Shown here: positions 1-11,239 of the stretch, piece after piece | Numbering within the stretch: position 1 is the first letter of the stretch | How the letters are laid out: every line of letters starts with the position of its first letter | Assembly: GCF_033115175.1 (NCBI RefSeq) | Contig: NC_084837.1 | Coordinates: 29,900,266 to 29,964,265 of the forward strand | From: Lepus europaeus | Taxonomy: Eukaryota > Chordata > Mammalia > Lagomorpha > Leporidae | Length of the DNA stretch: 64,000 nucleotides | Direction: 5' to 3' | The notes under the pieces: generated by a model | Seen by the model: only the letters and a program-made list of their open reading frames with translations | The model's database searches: none | Told to the model about the DNA's origin: nothing | Translations under genes and position numbers: made by a program

Positions 1-95
1 CCAGCAAATACGAGATCTTCCTTCCTCCTCCATCTGTCTGTCTCTCTGCCTCTCAAATAAATAAACTAAAAAAAAAAAAAAAAAAAAAAAAAAAA
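1..95 (+). mobile_element. C-SINE 3' end, cut by window edge
   Basis: The first bases are the tail of a lagomorph C-SINE: a pyrimidine-rich stretch, CAAATAAATAAAC and a long A run. The body lies outside the window. Confidence 0.8.
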
Positions 96-119
96 GACAA
101 AAAGCTTCAACCAACAACC

Positions 120-1268
120 AACAATTCACCATGGAGAATAAACAGATGGCAAATAGGCACATGAAAAGATGTTCAATATTATTAGCCATTAGGAAAATAT
201 ATGTTAAAACAATGCTAAAATACTACTACTCACCAATTAGAACTGCTAAAATAAAAATCACTGACAAGACCAAGTGCTAATGAAGATGTGGTATACTTGT
301 AATTCTCATAAATTACTTATGGAGCTGTTAAATAGTACAACTACTCTTGTACAGTCTTGCAATTTCTTATAAACAAACTTTCACCATATGCCCAACAATA
401 TCTCTCCTGAGAATGTACCTTAGAGAAATGAAAACTTATGTTCTCACAAAAACCTACACAGTGAGATGTTTATAACAACTCTGTTCATAACCACCTAAAT
501 CTGGAAACAACCCAAATGCCTATCAATATATGGTTGGATTAAACCAAAAACAAAAATAAAAAAGGATTGCAATATATCCAAATACTAGAAAATGATTCTG
601 CAATTGAAACTGAGGAAGGAAGAGAAGGATAGTTGTCCTCTTAGACTTGTATCTATGTTTCTAAACATTCAATATATATCATTTGTATGTATACTTAATT
701 ACATTTTGTCATCCTTGAATTTAAATTTTCACTATACATTAACTTCTGGAAATAGCAAATAAATGAAGATTTTTTTTTCAGAAAAAAGAATTGCATGAAA
801 TATGTTTTCTTTATATGAATAAAAGTAAAACATTTTAAAAATAAAAAATATTTATTCACACAATAACTTGAGTGAACCTCAAAAGGATTACACTAAATGG
901 AACACAAAAGCCTCAAAAGGTTACATACTGCATGCTTCCATTTATTTAACAATCTCAGAAAGACAAAGACATCGATTATAAATAGCCTGAGATTGGCCGG
1001 CGCCATGGCTTAACAGGCTAATCCTCCGCCTTGCGGCGCCAGCACACCAGGTTCTAGTCTTGGCTGGGGCGCCAGATTCTATCCCGGTTGCCCCTCTTCC
1101 AGGCCAGCTCTCTGCTATGGCCCAGGAAGGCAGTGGAGGATGGCCCAAGTGCTTGGGCCCTGCACCCGCATGGGAGACCAGGAGAAGCACCTGGCTCCTG
1201 GCTTTGGATCAGCGCGATGCGCTGGCCGCAGTGGCCATTGGAGGGTGAACCAACGGCAAAAAGGAAGA

Positions 1269-1300
<32 letters not shown>

Positions 1301-1605
1301 ACTATCCACTCTGCCTGTAAAAAATAAATAAATAAATAAATAAAACCATTAAAATAAATAAATAAATAGCCTGAGATTAGGGATAGAAGAAGCTGTAGCT
1401 ACAAAGGATTATTGTAAGAAAGTTTTTTGGTGTGATGGGATGGCCCTATCTATATTGTAAAAATACTTGATGTTATAGTAATCCACACATACATTAAAAT
1501 TCATAGAACTACAAATGAAGAATATATTCACAAATTGGTTATATAATTTAAAATACATCATAAAATGAACCAAAGGAATATAAGAATGACAGACTTTCAC
1601 AATTT
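120..1605 (+). mobile_element. Ancient L1 fragment (ORF2 3' part and 3' UTR)
   Basis: From GGCAAATAGGCACATGAAAAG onward the sequence follows the end of an old mammalian L1 (L1ME-like), including a decayed 'crayon' segment near 155-290 (GATGTTCAATATTATTAGCC) and 3' UTR motifs near 930 (CATGCTTCCATTTAT) and 1430-1580. No reading frame survives. A young C-SINE interrupts it at 995-1364. Boundaries are approximate. Confidence 0.6.
995..1364 (+). mobile_element. C-SINE, full length, with TSD
   Basis: Complete element from GGCCGGCGCCATGGC to a (TC)n and AAATAAATAAAT tail. It is flanked by a perfect 14-bp duplication AATAGCCTGAGATT at 981-994 and 1365-1378, which marks a retrotransposition event. 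The head is tRNA-derived in this family, so the internal RNA polymerase III promoter would lie in the first ~70 bp. Confidence 0.95.
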
Positions 1606-1639
1606 TTCACTATTTGTTTTAGGCTTTTTGTTTTAATTC

Positions 1640-1659
1640 AGCAGTTTTTAAAAACTGCT
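1640..1659. repeat. Perfect 20-bp palindrome
   Basis: AGCAG followed by T5, A5 and CTGCT forms a perfect inverted repeat with no spacer. It lies just upstream of an old SINE. Confidence 0.8.
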
Positions 1660-1671
1660 TTAAAAAATGCT

Positions 1672-1962
1672 AGCCCAATAGGCACTTGTCCTAGCAGTTA
1701 AGATGCCTGCATCCTATATAATAATGACTCAGTTCAATTCCCAGCTCTGGCTCCTGACTCCAGCTCCCTGATAATGCAGACACTGGGAGTAACTCAAGTA
1801 ATTGGGTTCTTCCACCTCTGTAGGAGACCTGGATGAGTTCCTGGCTCCTAACTTTGGCCTCCACCCACCCACAGTCATTGAGGTGTCTGGGTAGTGAAGC
1901 AGCAGATTGGCATGCTCTCTTGCTCTCTCTTTCTCTCAAGCAAATATATACAATTTAAGAAA
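1672..1962 (+). mobile_element. Old C-SINE
   Basis: Diverged C-SINE: AGTTAAGATGCCTGCATCC head, GCTCTGGCTCCTGACTCCAG core, AGGAGACCTGGATGAG and a (TC)n tail. It is clearly more decayed than the neighbouring copies, so it belongs to an older subfamily. Confidence 0.75.
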
Positions 1963-2004
1963 ACATCCTAGCCCTAAAGCATGCATTGCAAAATAATGCC
2001 TTGT

Positions 2005-2152
2005 GGCCAGCAATGACAGAGTCATTTGAACTTAAATTCTTGGACCCTGCTCCATACATTCTGAATAAGAAACTCCAGGGGCCTCACATAGGAATATGCT
2101 TCAATAAGCTCTCCAAGTGATTCTGATGCATACTAAGGGTTCAGAGCCACTC
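2005..2152 (+). mobile_element. MER20-like hAT DNA-transposon fossil
   Basis: Contains the characteristic 3' half ending in CAAGTGATTCTGATGCATAC and then a decayed GAGCCACT terminal motif. MER20 is a non-autonomous hAT-Charlie element shared across placental mammals. Assigned by recognition only. Confidence 0.55.
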
Positions 2153-2164
2153 ATTAGTGAGGAG

Positions 2165-2385
2165 TTTCTCAACACTGACCCTATTAACATTTAGTACCAG
2201 ATAATTCTTTGACTTGGGGGACTGTTTTGTGCATTTGAGGCAGTTTAGCAGCATCCCCAGATCTACCCTCTAGATAATAAGAGTAATCTTTAACCTGTCA
2301 TGACAATCAAAAATATCTCCACATATTGCCAAAAGTCCTCTAGGGAGCAAAATGTCTCCTGGTTAAGAACCATTCTTCTAAAATA
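2165..2385 (+). mobile_element. MER5A-like hAT DNA-transposon fossil
   Basis: The stretch TTAGTACCAGATAATTCTTTG, GTGCATTTGAGGCAGTTTAG, TATTGCCAAAAGTCC and TTAAGAACCATTCTTC follows MER5A in order and spacing. Non-autonomous and non-coding. Confidence 0.7.
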
Positions 2386-3063
2386 AAAGCTTATTTACAA
2401 AAATTATCTTACTTGGAGTTACATCAGAAAATAGTGCTAAGGTGGGATAGTCTTGGGCAAACAGAACATAAGGTTATCCTTGGGTTAAACAAAGAGGGTT
2501 ATAGGATCTAATTTTCTCTTTGGGAAGTTTAATATAATTATTTTATGAGAAATAGAGAATAGGAAAGAAGAGAAGAAATGATAAAAAGAAAAGGAAGATA
2601 TTATGGTCTAGGCACAGGAGAACACAGATTAATTCAGATAAATTTGAAACACAAGAATAACTTTTAAATGATGAAATTTAGAAAATATTATTAAAGAAAG
2701 TATTAATAAGAAAAACCAGCACAATGTGCTAATTAATTGGAATCAATCCTCAAATTTTCGCGTTCATCAAGGAGATGGATAATGGATATTTTAATTGAAA
2801 TGTGGAAGACCAGATTTCACGCAGATTTTGAAGGACAGGGAATCAATAGTCCTGTTGTAGATGTGAATATTTTGAGATGAAGGCTGAATCTAGGTGTAAG
2901 TACAAAGAATCGGGTGTGGAATTTGGCAAAAAAAAAAAAAAAATAGGTGTTAAAGATAGATAATTAGGCAGCATTACAGGTGGTATTTAAAGCCAAGGGC
3001 CCAGGATCTGGTCCTTAAGTGTTACAAATTTAGAGACAAAGATGAAGAAAAGGAACCAGCAAG
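2386..3063. other. Unassigned, partly ancient repeat
   Basis: No gene is visible. From about 2760 the text (for example GGTGGTATTTAAAGCCAAGG near 2980) resembles a long, very old mammalian repeat, also suspected at 8075-8470, 11240-12990 and 63384-63850. The resemblance seems to resume after the SINE, to about 4200. I cannot name the family with confidence. Confidence 0.35.
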
Positions 3064-3077
3064 AAATACAAAAAGCA

Positions 3078-3416
3078 GGGACCCACGCTGTGGTGTAGTG
3101 GGTTAAAGCCCCAGCCTAGAGTGCTGGCATCCCATATGGGCGCCAGTTCGAGTCCCAGCTACTCCACTTCCAACCCAGCTCTCAGCTATGGCCTGGGAAA
3201 GCAGCAGAAGATGGCCCAAGTCCTTGTGCCCCTGCACCCAAGTGGGAGACTTGGAAGAAGCTTCTGGCTCCTGGTTTCAGATTGGCGCAGCTCTGGTCAT
3301 TGCAGCCAATTGTTGGAGAGTGAACCAGCAGATGGAAGACCTCTCTCTCTCTCTGCCTCTCCTTCTCTCTCTGTGTAACTCTAACTTTCAAGTAAATAAA
3401 TAAATCTTTTTTAAAA
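3078..3416 (+). mobile_element. C-SINE, full length, with TSD
   Basis: Full element (CCACGCTGTGGTGTAGTGGG head; AAATAAATAAATCTTTTTTA tail) flanked by the perfect 14-bp repeat AAATACAAAAAGCA at 3064-3077 and 3417-3430. Confidence 0.93.
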
Positions 3417-3566
3417 AAATACAAAAAGCAAAAACCAATTAGGTAGAAGGAAAATCTGAAAAACATAGTAGTAAGGAAGCAAAGAGAAATGTTTTAGAGA
3501 AGTATGACAAATGCTGTTAGGGGTTTCAGTTTAAATAGAGAATTCTTCATTCAAAATGGCAAAGTA

Positions 3567-3906
3567 GGGGAGGGGGGTGTTGTGGTGTAGCGGGTAAAGC
3601 TGCCACCTGTCGTGCTGACTTCCCATATGGGCACGATTCAAGTCCTAGCTGCTCCACTTCCCATCTAGCTCCCTGATAATGCACCTGGGAAAGCAGATGA
3701 TGGCCCAAAGACTTGGGCCCCTGCACCCAAGTGGAAGACTAAGAAGAAGCTCCTGGCTACTGGACTTACATTGGCACAGCTCTGGCCATTGCAGCCATTT
3801 GGGGAGTGAACCAGTGGATGGAAGACCTCTCCCTCTGCCTCTGCCTCTGGCTCTGCCTCTGCCTCACTGTTAACTCTGCTTCTTAAATAAATAAATAAAT
3901 CTTTAA
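3567..3906 (+). mobile_element. C-SINE, full length, with TSD
   Basis: Head GGGGGGTGTTGTGGTGTAGC and tail TTAAATAAATAAATAAATC. Flanking AAAATG(G/T)CAAAG at 3553-3564 and 3907-3918 is a TSD with one mismatch. Only about 150 bp separate it from the previous SINE. Confidence 0.9.
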
Positions 3907-3919
3907 AAAATGTCAAAGG

Positions 3920-4562
3920 GTAAGTGATATAAGACCATAATTATAGCCATTTAAATAGAATGTGGGGATGAAGGACCAGTTGTACCATTCTAATAAAACT
4001 GCTGTGAAAAGAATAAATAATAAGGGAAATCTGTTAAGAGCAAGCACTCAAGGAATATTTTTAAGTGGGTGATTTCACAGAATGCTTCAAAGTCAACGCT
4101 TCTAACAAGAGATAAAAGTTCATAATGCAAAAGAGAGGTCCATGAACAGCAAAAAGAGATGGAGCCACAGCCTAAATTGAAACAATGGTGGATTTACTTC
4201 TGTCTTCTTATCAATATCTTAGTAGCACTTGGCAATTGACCATTGTCTTGATAAACACCCTTCTCTTAGCATCTGTGCATCCACCATTCTTGATTTGCTT
4301 TCTTCCTCCAACCCTACACAAAAGGCTTTGAAAAATTTATGGAAAGTGCCATTAAAAGATAATTAGACTTTTCCATGAACTTTTGAATTTTTTGAATATT
4401 CCTTATGCCTTATTACCGTCCTCCTCATCCAACTTCCAAAAAATTGGATTTATCCTGGGCTCTCTCGTCTATCTTTTCCATAATTACCTGTTCTCTCAAT
4501 GAGTCTGAAGACCATAAACATATGGTATGTATTCCTCATATATGCCCCATTTGTGTCCCAAA

Positions 4563-4568
<6 letters not shown>
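3920..4568. other. Unassigned AT-rich sequence
   Basis: No recognisable gene or named repeat, apart from the possible continuation of the old repeat to ~4200. Short open frames near 4405-4770 run into the TA microsatellite and have no coding character. Confidence 0.5.

Positions 4569-4603
<35 letters not shown>
4569..4603. repeat. (TA)n microsatellite
   Basis: About 17 uninterrupted TA units. Probably length-polymorphic. Confidence 0.95.
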
Positions 4604-4605
<2 letters not shown>

Positions 4606-4989
4606 CTTCGTTCGAGAACTTTCTCCTGAGTTTCAGACTCCTATGTTCAGCTGCCCACTTGATGTATCTACTTAGATATGTAGTAGTCTTCACTAACTTA
4701 CATGGTGCTGATGTTGAATCATCTCCTGACTTCTACTCCAACAAGCCTGTTCCTCTCTTGTTTTCCCCATGACATGAAATAGTATCATTAATCACCTAGT
4801 TCTAAGGCCTAACAGCTGCTCTTGATTTCTTTACTTCTTATTCTTAAGGAAAGTTAGCTCAACCTTATAATTCTATTTTTAACATAATGTTTAAGCCTTC
4901 ACTTTCCTTCCTGTCTACTACTACTACTACCTTAGTCTAAACTACTAACACTTCCCACCTGAGGTTGCATAATGACCTCCTATCTGGTT

Positions 4990-5464
4990 TCCCCATCTCC
5001 CTCCTTACCAAACCATTTTGGAAATTAATTCTTCACAAAGTGCTTATTTCTTAAAACATTCATGGTTTCCCATTGCTCTTAGAATGAAATTTAAATTCTC
5101 ATCTTGGTCCACAAGGCCTTTCCTCTCCAACCTCACCTGGTTTCTCTTTCTCCTTCATTCACTATGCTTCAGACATAATGGTTTAATTTATGCTCCTTAG
5201 GCATCCAAATTTATTGTGTTAGTTGCCTTTTGTCACTACAACTAAATACCTAAGACAAGCTACTTAAGAAGGAAAGGGGTTATTTTGGTATTTGAGACTT
5301 AATGTCTGAATGAGTAGGTTGGAGCCAAATCCTATTAAAGCTAGTGTTAATTCTTTCCCTTGAATCTTTGAAAACAGTCCTCCTTTCCCCCTGTTGTTTG
5401 CATGGCTGACTCCTTCTTCACCCAGATCAGCCCAAATTTATCTCTTCAAAAGGTCCTTTCCTGA
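4990..5464 (+). mobile_element. L2 LINE fragment, left half
   Basis: The text GGTTTCCCATTGCTCTTAGAA, CACAAGGCCTTTCCTCTCC and GCATGGCTGACTCCTTCTTC follows the 3' region of the ancient L2 LINE. It stops at the duplication GTCCTTTCCTGA (5453-5464) and resumes, still collinear, at 7095. A MaLR-like piece may interrupt it at 5210-5345. Confidence 0.6.
5210..5345 (-). mobile_element. Possible MaLR-type LTR end
   Basis: GTTAGTTGCC, CTAAATACCTAAGACAAG and GAAAGGGGTTATTTTGG resemble the reverse-strand 3' end of MST/THE1/MLT1-type LTRs. Short and decayed, so tentative. Confidence 0.35.
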
Positions 5465-6636
5465 ATCTGTAGGATGCACAATTTAATCTTTAGACCTTAT
5501 AAAAGAGATGGCTAACATTTTTCTGTAATAGCTTAGCCAAAATAAGAACTTAAATAATAATCTCATAGCTAGATTCACTTCACCATCAGCCAAGTATACA
5601 GTAAGTAGAAAAAAACCTCCCTTTCAGACCAAAGGGAAAGAAAGTTTTTAAGTGAGAATATAATTTTCCTCATGGGCATTGTCTACCTTAGAAAAACTAC
5701 TACAGAACATGCCTGTGACTATAGACTTGTAGTTCAGGCCACGGAAGATTAGAGATGGGACATGGGCACTCCCTTGACTTGCATCCTCTGGTCTGCTTGA
5801 ACACAAACCAGGAGGAAAAGAAAGCTAGGCATCAGAAGCAATGGGTGGCAGGCCTATTACTGGCTGATCTGTACAGTGATCTGCCCTCAAGGAGACCCAA
5901 CAGGCCAGTCTACTGCAGTGGCTTTCAATGTGGTAAGCCTGGGCTTCAGTGGAAGTCAGCTTGTGAAGAGCCCTGGCAGCTCGGCCAGCCAAGAGTTGGA
6001 TCACTGGAAATGGACCTGGCCTGGAGTCGAAGGATGCCCAGGTCAGAGCCACAGATCTTATTGGCTCTAAGCTGAAAAGCCCTTCACTCAGCCCAACTTC
6101 CAAAGTGACCGCTGCAGCTGAGGGGATGGTCAAGTAGGGTCAGCAACATTGCAGGCAGAACTGTAAATTTCTTGTTAGAGATGCCACCTGCCTTTACCTG
6201 GCCAGCTCTCCTCCCAGCCCAGCCAAGTAATGAAAGTCAACAGAGTGACTTCCCCTAGGAGGTTCACACCTCCCTTAGGATATACCCCATGTGAAGAGAT
6301 AGATAGGTCTGGGCCTCTTAACTTACGAGGCCTAAAGCCCAACAGATTATTATCAAGCCCCTTCTATCAGGTTCTATTTGCCTCTCAATCAGAAAACTTA
6401 ATTGTAGCTTAGATAGCACCTTTCTTAGCACATATAATAATGACTCTGTCCTTTGTTCTAGACCCTGTCTAGCACACTTGGGCCTCGTTCCTTTGTAATC
6501 ATAACCTCTACTCTACCACCAATGGCTCTACTCCCAACCTGGGTGTACTGATGGTCCTCTTCCCCACTTAATGCTGTATAATTGTTCAAACCTGGTAAAT
6601 GCCACTCTTAGGATCATTGGTTACTATCCTCACTCT
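5465..6636 (+). mobile_element. Unclassified retroposed unit, copy 1 (5' part of chimera)
   Basis: About 1.17 kb with no L1, SINE or named-LTR motif that I recognise. It has a clear reverse-strand relative at 27902-29240; blocks such as CCTCCCTTTCAGACCAAAGG and CATGCCTGTGACTATAGACT are shared in order. Relative to copy 2 it lacks ~165 bp near 6587 and the last ~200 bp with the AATAAA signal. Instead it runs into an L1 3' UTR. No long open frame is shared by both copies. It could derive from an endogenous-retrovirus LTR transcript or a long non-coding RNA. Confidence 0.7.
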
Positions 6637-7094
6637 CTTTTATGACCTTGTCTAAATATGATCAGAGTCGGCAAACTTGGAAGGCTTCCATAGCCTTGGC
6701 AACTCATGACGACAGCCTAGGGTGGTTACTGGCGCCATAAACTAGAGTGTCAATTTGTTGGGTCAACAACAAGAGCCACTGTGCACTTGCTCCTCATGTG
6801 GGATCTCTGTCCTTAATGTACTGTACATTGTGATTTAATGCTATAACTAGTACTCAAACAGTATGTTTCACTTTGTGTTTCTATGTGGGTGCAAACTGTT
6901 GAAATCTTTATACTAAATCGATCTTCTGTATATAAAGAGAATTGAAAATGAATCTTGATGTGAATGGAAGGGGAGAGGGAGCGGGAGAGGGGAGGGTTGT
7001 GGGTGGGAGGGAAGTTATGGGAGGGGGAAGCCATTGTAATCCATAAGCTGTACACTGGAAATTTATATTCATTAAATAAAAGTTAAAAAAAAAA
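6637..7094 (+). mobile_element. L1 3' UTR (3' part of chimera)
   Basis: TATGACCTTGTCTAAATATG through CATTAAATAAAAGTTAAAA is the terminal ~455 bp of lagomorph L1 with polyadenylation signal and A tail. It is followed by GTCCTTTCCTGA (7095-7106), matching 5453-5464, so the TSD encloses the L1 end together with the unrelated 5' part. Confidence 0.85.
6966..7030 (+). repeat. G-rich polypurine tract of L1 3' UTR
   Basis: A run of GGGG/GGG blocks separated by one to four bases, with G-quadruplex potential on this strand. Similar tracts occur at 37726-37800, 49310-49375 and 50186-50247 (+), and about 26905-26965 and 30466-30525 (-). Confidence 0.8.
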
Positions 7095-7335
7095 GTCCTT
7101 TCCTGACTATATTATCTTCAGCTCCCAACATATAAATTAATTCTCCCTTCACTTTCTTTTATTTTTTTCCTAACATCTACTATAGTATATGATGATCTTG
7201 CCAATTCATAATTTTCCTTGTTTGTTGTCTTTGCCCCACTTGTCTCTCTTGGTCCCTGTTTTTCCAACAGAACCCATAACAATGCCTAGGACAATCCAAT
7301 ATCAATAGACATTAGCTAAGAATGAATAAACAAAC
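7095..7335 (+). mobile_element. L2 LINE fragment, right half
   Basis: Continues the L2 text of 4990-5464: TTCCTGACTATATTATC, TTGTTTGTTGTCTTTGCCCC, AATGCCTAGGACAATCC and a terminal GAATGAATAAAC motif. Continuity across the insertion shows that the intervening 1.6 kb is a later insert. Confidence 0.55.
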
Positions 7336-8074
7336 ATATGACAACAAACTTCTAAATTTAATCATTCTTGTAAAAACCCATGTTTGGACATAAATTCCTT
7401 CTAATTTCTCAACCAATCATTTTATTATTGTATCATGATATAAGCCATGCCAAGCTCACAATTTTATATATCCCAAAATATACTATTGTTCTTTTAGAAA
7501 ATCAGGGTAGTATGTATTCATAATTTGTTTTCTGTCCATTTCCCTGATATTTTTCACAATATGAAGATCAAAAAATTGGTAAATTCTATGAGACATTACC
7601 TTCAAATCCTTTCACCTCCCTAGGATATATCTCATCTGAGCCTAGAAATCTGCACTTACAAAAAGAAAATGAATGTTCCCTATTTTTTCACCTTCCTGAG
7701 ATTTCAATTCCCCTTAATACTGTGTTTTCTGCCCTTTACAATTTTTAGATTTCTCCCCTTGATGTGAAATGAAAGTTCAAGTAGAATTGAGTTGCTCTGT
7801 TCTAGCTCATCTATGAATTTCAGATGATCTTCTGTTGTCTTCCCTCAAACTATAGCACCCATTCTTCCCTCTGAGAAAAAAGCTCTTTAATCTTCCATTG
7901 TCTTCCCTCTTTGATCTTAAAACATAGAAATTTAATATTTCTTTAGTATTTGTGTGGTTGAATGTAGTATTGTTGAGGTCAAAATGAGCACTAGAAAAGT
8001 GTTTATAGAGGTGGAATCCCTAGACCAAGAGCTAGCAGGAGTAGGTATCAAATAGGTGGAGTAACATCAAGAAG
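7336..8074. other. Unassigned AT-rich sequence
   Basis: I see no gene, RNA or named repeat here. Confidence 0.5.
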
Positions 8075-8470
8075 TCAACCAGACAAAATATTCCATGAGT
8101 ACTAAAAACACATGCAAAGTCCTAGAGAAAAGGGAGTGAGGGTGAAAGCAAGGCTCAAAACAGAACATCCACCAAAGCTGGAGCATTAAGTGAACCTCAG
8201 AGCAATACTTCAAGAAAAAATAAAGATATAGTTAAGGAAGGAATATTCTTTTTTATCCTGGCAGCATAAGAAACTGATGAAAATATTTCTAGAGGGATAG
8301 TGACATAATCATACTTGGGTATTAGAGAGATCCTTCTTACTGTAAGAGGAATGATAGAAAATGAATTATGAATTAACTGCAGGTAGGGATATCAATTAGG
8401 AAACTGACCACTTCAAACTGCTAATCATAAAGAAAAGAAACCATAATGAAGGAAAACACATTAGTAAAGA
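8075..8470 (+). repeat. Possible ancient unassigned repeat
   Basis: TAGTGACATAATCATACTTG, GAGATCCTTCTTACTG and the AAACACATGCAAAGTCC stretch resemble the same old mammalian family suspected at 2760, 11240 and 63384. Strong decay; no coding content. Confidence 0.35.
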
Positions 8471-8479
8471 AACTCTACA

Positions 8480-11215
8480 GTTTTACTCTATTCTCCACAT
8501 TTTGAATTTTTGATATGCCATTTTACATCTTTCTATATTGCTTATCTCTCTCACATTAATGTGATTATCATTATTTTAATTTTGTTTACTTTTCATGCTA
8601 AAGATGTAAGTGAACAGTTTACATACCATGTTTCTAACATTTGAGTATTCCAAATTTCCCCTTACACTCTTGCCAGTGACTTTTATTCTTTTTAATGTTT
8701 TTTCTCACTTGTTAAAATCTCTGTTTTAAAAAAATTCCCTTTAATATTTCTAGTAGTACAGATCTGATGGTGATAAAGTATCTTCACTTTTATTTGTCTG
8801 GGAATGTCTTTTTCTCATATCTAAAGAACATCTTTGCTTGGTATGGTATTCTTAATTGGCACCTTTTTTTCCTTCTTTCATTTCTTTTTTTTTTTTTTTT
8901 TTTTTTTGACAGGCAGAGTTAGACAGTGAGAGAGAGAAACAGAGAGAAAGGTCTTCCTTCCATTGGTTCACTCCCCTAATGGCCGCCACAGCCGGCACTG
9001 TGCCAACCTGAAGCCAGGAGCTGGGTGCTTTCCTTCCGGTCTCCCATGTGGGTGCACCTGGGCCATCCTCCACTGCCCTCCCGGGCCATAGCAGAGAGCT
9101 GGACTGGAAGAGGAGCAACTGGGACTAGAACCCAGGATGCCGGCGCCACAGGCAGAGGATTAGCCAAGTGAGCCATGGCGCTGGCCTCCTTCTTTCATTT
9201 CTTGTAAAGTTTACAAGAAGTCTGCAGTCAGACAAACTCTCATGTGTTACTTGTTTCTTTTCTCTTGCAGCTCTGAGAATCCTCTTTGAGATCTTGATTA
9301 ATGTGTTGTAGGGTAGACTTTGTTTAATTTAATCTGACTGGCAACCTTTGACCACCCTATTAATGAATACTAGTATCTTTAGAGTTTGAGGAGTATTTTA
9401 ATTATTATTATCCCATTAAATAAGCTTTTCATTCTTTGGCCTTCTTGAGGCAAAATCACCCAAATATTTGTTCTTTTAATATTCTCGCAAAGTTTTCATA
9501 AGCTTTCTTCATCTTCTTTATTCTTTTTACTTCTCTCTTTGTATTTTCAAATAGCCTATCTTGAAGCTCACTGATTCTTTCTTCTGTTTGACCTTTTATA
9601 CTTTCTTTCATGTTTTTTATATCACGTAATATGCTATTCAGCTCAAGGACTTGTGTTTGAATGTTAAAAATTACTTTTATGTGTCTGTTAGGTTTCTCTG
9701 AGAGCACTGAATTGTTGTTCTGTGTTTACCTTAAGATCACTGAGATTTTCTTTAATACAGCTATGTTAAATTCTCTATCCAAGTGTTCACACATATTATT
9801 TGCTACATGGTCAGTTTCTGGCACCTGATTTTGTCCATTAGGTGAGGCTATGTCCTGGAAGTTCTTGATGCCTGTTGGTACATGATATCTGTGAAGCAAA
9901 GTATTATGTATTTCTTTGAGTCTTCATAATATGGCTTTATTTTTGCCTGTCCTTCCAAAAAAAACTAAACAGACTGCTTATGTTTTCTGAGCCTGTGACC
10001 ACATTTGCAATTTAGGCCTAGATGTTTCCCAAAGTCCAAATGTGCCACAAATCCACCATTGCTGTGTTGTCACTGCTTCAGCACTAAAGAATACACTAAG
10101 TACAAATTTGTCACAAATGCCCACTTAGTATGTTGTTCAGACTGTTCTAGAGGAGTCCCTAAAAAGGGTATTCTGTCCCCAACAAGGCTTTGCCTGGGGC
10201 TAGGGTAGACCTATATATTATTTCCATGGTAATTGGCCTCTGGCCAGGCACCATGGGGTTCTACCTGGGATTCACCATGGAGAAACTGGTCACAGGCTCC
10301 AATGCAACAACTTGGCACCTACCCCCCTTTGCTCCTTCCAGTGAGACAATTTTTTTTCTACATGTTATGCTGCCTGAGGTTGGGAGAGGAATGGGTTAGG
10401 CAACCCCATGTCCACCAATGCCACAATACTAGGTCATAGCTGCAGCTAAAAACCTAAGACAAGTGAAGCCCAGGATAAGGATTAAGGCCCACATTGCTAT
10501 GGGCTACCTGCTTCTGTGGTGGAGTGTGGCCTTAAACTAATGAAAACAAGCCATGAGTGATGCTTAGAATATAAGTTTTATTGATTAGGATTATAGGTCT
10601 CTGCCTGGCACTGGGGCTGAACCACAGGCTCCATTCTGGGTATTGGCCTGGGCATAAAGTCTTTTGGGGTCCTTCCAGTGTAATATTTCACCAGCCCAGC
10701 ACAGAGTCCAAGGTGAAGTTCTGATCCTGCTACACTTTCTGCACCAGAACACACAGTCTTGCTCCACATTGTACTATCTTCGTTTGGGAGCGAGACAGTG
10801 GAAGCAGTCCTTTGACTACCTTATAAACGTGGATCCAGAAGCTCAGAATGCACTCACAGGCCTGGAGGAAAGGGCCATTGGACTAATCCTGGCCCTGGGG
10901 TCCACTATGATATGCCTTGGACTGGGTTTCAAGATTAAGGTCTTCACTGAATTCCCTTTCCCCTCTTAAGTGGGCGATGTCACTCTTCATAATTCAGTGC
11001 GTGGAGCTGGAGGAGGGCTATCAAGGTCAACTGTTTTCTGCCTTCTTCAATGCACCCTTTATCATTATAATACTACTTTATCATTATAATCCCTACTATA
11101 ATACTATAATTATAATACTACTATTAGGCACTGTGGTCACTCACCTGGTTTCTGTAGGGAGACAATTACTGAAGAGTCTTACTCAGCCACTATCTTATAG
11201 CTCTGTCACTCTACA
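8480..11215 (-). mobile_element. Ancient L1 5' half (5' UTR, ORF1) on reverse strand
   Basis: Read on the minus strand from ~11215 (AAGATAGTGGCTGAGTAAG, an L1-like 5' start) there is a long decayed 5' UTR, then an ORF1 remnant at 9960-9360 encoding a coiled-coil piece (MKESIKGQTEERISELQDRL at 9456-9707), then the ORF1 C-terminal region and inter-ORF sequence to ~8480. No ORF2 is present, so it is either a truncated L1M or an ORF1-only HAL1-type element. A C-SINE splits it at 8887-9187. Confidence 0.6.
8887..9187 (-). mobile_element. C-SINE, full length, with TSD
   Basis: Minus-strand element with a long A tail (T run from 8887). It is bounded by the perfect 16-bp duplication CCTTCTTTCATTTCTT at 8871-8886 and 9188-9203. 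Inserted into the old L1. Confidence 0.95.
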
Positions 11216-11239
11216 ATTTTAAATAACATGGTCTAGATG

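Noticed and set aside
4569..4603. TA tract as possible origin or fragile site
   Set aside because: Only a short dinucleotide microsatellite; too short to claim a function.
5755..6075. 106-codon frame in the retroposed unit, and the overlapping reverse 102-codon frame
   Set aside because: The same region in copy 2 has a shorter, shifted frame, so no coding constraint is evident.
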